Positions 5,222 to 6,554 of a DNA stretch of 6,554 bases are shown piece after piece; the first letter of the stretch is position 1, and every line of letters begins with the position of its first letter. The DNA is from Acidimicrobiia bacterium. GTDB taxonomy: Bacteria; Actinomycetota; Acidimicrobiia; IMCC26256; BP-133. The translations under genes were made by a program, and so were the position numbers. The stretch is taken from assembly GCA_025923175.1 (NCBI GenBank), contig JAICGL010000234.1:1-6554 (forward strand), in the 5' to 3' direction. Below the pieces are notes generated by a model. The model saw only the letters and a list, made by a program, of their open reading frames with translations. It was not told the DNA's origin and ran no database searches.

Positions 5222-6475
5222 CTACCCCGGATACGGGACGAACTTGCTGCAGAGACGATTGGCGGCTTCTCGTACCTCGGTGGCGATCTGTTCGTCGCCG
5301 GTGGCCCGGAGGACCCGGGTGATCAGGGAGGCGATCTCGGCCATCTCGCCTTCGCCCATGCCGGCGGTGGTCACTGCAGCGGTGCCGATCCGCAGGCCAC
5401 TGGTGACGAAGGGCGATTCCGGGTCATTGGGGATCGTGTTCTTGTTCAGGGTGATCCCGGCCCGGTCGAGAGCCTCCTGGGCCAACTTGCCGGTCACGCC
5501 GAAGGGGCGGAGGTCGACCAGCATGAGGTGGTTGTCGGTCCCCCCGGAGACGATCCGGAAGCCTTCGGCGGCCAGGGCGCCGGCCAGGGCCCGGGCGTTC
5601 TTCACGATGCCGTCGGCATAGGCCCGGAACTCCGGCTGCGCCGCCTCCTGGAAGCACACCGCCTTGGCGGCGATCACGTGCATCAGGGGGCCTCCCTGCA
5701 TGCCGGGAAAGACCGCCTTGTCGATGGCCTTGGCGTACTCCTTCCGGCACAGGATCGCCCCGCCCCGCGGGCCCCGCATGGTCTTGTGGGTGGTGAAGGT
5801 CATGACGTCGGCGTAGGGCAGCGGGGAGGGGTGGGCCCCGCCGGCGATGAGCCCGGCGATGTGGGCGGCGTCGACGATGAGCAGCGCTCCCACCTCGTCG
5901 GCAATGGCCCGGAAAGCTGGAAAGTCGATGATCCGCGGGTAGGCGGTCGCTCCGGCGATGATCGCCTTCGGGCGCTCACGCCGGGCGATCTCGGCGATCT
6001 GGTCGTAGTCGAGGATTTCGGTGTCGGGGTCGATGCCGTAGGCCACGAACTCGTAGATCCGCCCGGAGAAGTTAACCGGCGAGCCGTGTGTCAGGTGGCC
6101 CCCCTGGTCGAGCCGCATGCCCATGACCTTGTCGCCCGGCTCGAGCAGCGCCAGGTAGGCGCCCATGTTGGCGTTGGCCCCGGAGTGTGGTTGGACGTTG
6201 GCGTGGTCGGCGCCGAACAGGGCGCAGACCCGTTGGCGGGCGAGCTCCTCGGCGTCGTCGACGACGTAGTTGCCGCCGTAGTACCGCTTCCCCGGATACC
6301 CCTCGGAGTACTTGTTGGTGAGCTCCGACCCCTGGGCGGCCAGCACCGCCGGGGACGTGAAGTTCTCCGAGGCGATCAGCTGGATCGTCGAGTTCTGGCG
6401 GGCGACCTCCCGCCTGAGGACGTCGGCCAGCTCGGGATCGACAGCGGAGACAGCAGCAAAGGGATCCGTGCCCAT
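5222..6475 (-). CDS. glyA: Serine hydroxymethyltransferase
   Basis: This cytoplasmic PLP enzyme converts serine and tetrahydrofolate to glycine and 5,10-methylenetetrahydrofolate, the main source of one-carbon units for purines, thymidylate and methionine. At 417 aa it is of normal length. It shows IQLIASENF near the N-terminus and KYSEGYPGKRYYGG (catalytic Glu E58). It also has HSGANANMGAY, VDAAHIAGLIAGG (D202 and H205 at the cofactor) and TTHKTMRGPRGG with the Schiff-base lysine K231. NKNTIPND and the substrate-carboxylate arginine in SGLRIGT (R362) follow. The ATG at 6475-6473 is supported by AGGA 8 nt upstream. A hairpin surrounds the start codon (separate entry). The GGDEF-EAL gene follows 20 nt after its stop. 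In some actinobacteria glyA precedes wecA and the atp operon. Confidence 0.98.
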   Translation of the reverse strand: MGTDPFAAVSAVDPELADVLRREVARQNSTIQLIASENFTSPAVLAAQGSELTNKYSEGYPGKRYYGGNYVVDDAEELARQRVCALFGADHANVQPHSGANANMGAYLALLEPGDKVMGMRLDQGGHLTHGSPVNFSGRIYEFVAYGIDPDTEILDYDQIAEIARRERPKAIIAGATAYPRIIDFPAFRAIADEVGALLIVDAAHIAGLIAGGAHPSPLPYADVMTFTTHKTMRGPRGGAILCRKEYAKAIDKAVFPGMQGGPLMHVIAAKAVCFQEAAQPEFRAYADGIVKNARALAGALAAEGFRIVSGGTDNHLMLVDLRPFGVTGKLAQEALDRAGITLNKNTIPNDPESPFVTSGLRIGTAAVTTAGMGEGEMAEIASLITRVLRATGDEQIATEVREAANRLCSKFVPYPG

Positions 6476-6487
6476 GCCCCGGATCCT
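6462..6487 (-). promoter_or_regulatory. glyA ribosome binding site within a start-codon hairpin
   Basis: The Shine-Dalgarno AGGA occupies 6487-6484, 8 nt before the ATG. In the mRNA, GGATCCG (6486-6480) pairs perfectly with CGGATCC (6468-6462), which forms codons 3-5. The result is a 7-bp stem and an 11-nt loop containing the AUG. Three of the four Shine-Dalgarno bases are in the stem, so translation could be limited when it folds. Whether this is regulated is unknown. Confidence 0.45.
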
Positions 6488-6506
6488 AATGGGCTACCCG
6501 TCCTGA

Positions 6507-6554
6507 TCAGTCGGTGTGGTGACCACCGTGCGACGGGTCGTCGTGGTGGTGCTC
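6507..6554 (-). CDS. C-terminal end of an unidentified gene with His-rich tail (5' end outside window)
   Basis: A minus-strand frame open to the window edge reads EHHHDDPSHGGHHTD and then a stop at 6509-6507, 31 nt before glyA. Six of 15 residues are His and three are Asp, which suggests a metal-binding tail like those on some metal chaperones or transporters. The spacing and strand fit an upstream operon partner of glyA. Fifteen codons are too few to name a family or to exclude a chance open frame. Confidence 0.4.
   Translation of the reverse strand, partial: EHHHDDPSHGGHHTD

Noticed and set aside
4038..5621. Very long plus-strand open frame (527 codons) antisense to the GGDEF-EAL gene.
   Set aside because: The translation is Gly/Arg/Glu/His-rich with no family motif and overlaps two well-supported genes. 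It is a GC-driven shadow frame.

Overview
This is a high-GC bacterial chromosome window with ordinary housekeeping content, most consistent with an actinobacterium. My best guess is Acidimicrobiia or a related deep lineage. That guess rests on base composition, the style of the ATP synthase, GlyA and WecA proteins, and the glyA/wecA/atp neighbourhood; it is an inference. I found no defence system, CRISPR array, transposase, rRNA or convincing tRNA.

Layout: positions 1-1001 (+ strand) hold the end of an F-type ATP synthase operon, with the C-terminal part of atpD followed 3 nt later by the complete atpC. A 525-nt stretch (1002-1526) has no gene I can support. Everything to its right is on the minus strand and convergent with atp. 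Reading in the direction of transcription, the order is the last 15 codons of an unidentified gene with a His-rich tail (6554-6507), glyA (6475-5222), a membrane-anchored GGDEF-EAL cyclic-di-GMP protein (5201-3624), a WecA/TagO-type undecaprenyl-phosphate GlcNAc-1-phosphate transferase (3527-2292), a 345-nt gap with two strong adjacent inverted repeats, and a small single-pass membrane protein of unknown function (1946-1527).

How the genes relate: atpD and atpC encode the catalytic and the regulatory epsilon subunits of F1. GlyA feeds one-carbon units and glycine to biosynthesis. WecA commits UDP-GlcNAc to lipid-linked cell-wall polymers. In mycobacteria, and as I recall in Streptomyces, wecA (in Streptomyces also glyA) lies directly upstream of atpI-atpB in the same orientation. 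Here glyA and wecA lie beyond atpC and face the operon. A single inversion of the atp block relative to glyA-wecA would produce exactly this arrangement, with the gene-poor 1002-2291 region as the junction.

The signals most worth a second look are the two tandem hairpins at 2102-2224, the probable inversion junction, an in-frame palindromic insertion inside the GGDEF domain (about 4578-4629), and a hairpin that encloses the glyA start codon and part of its ribosome binding site.
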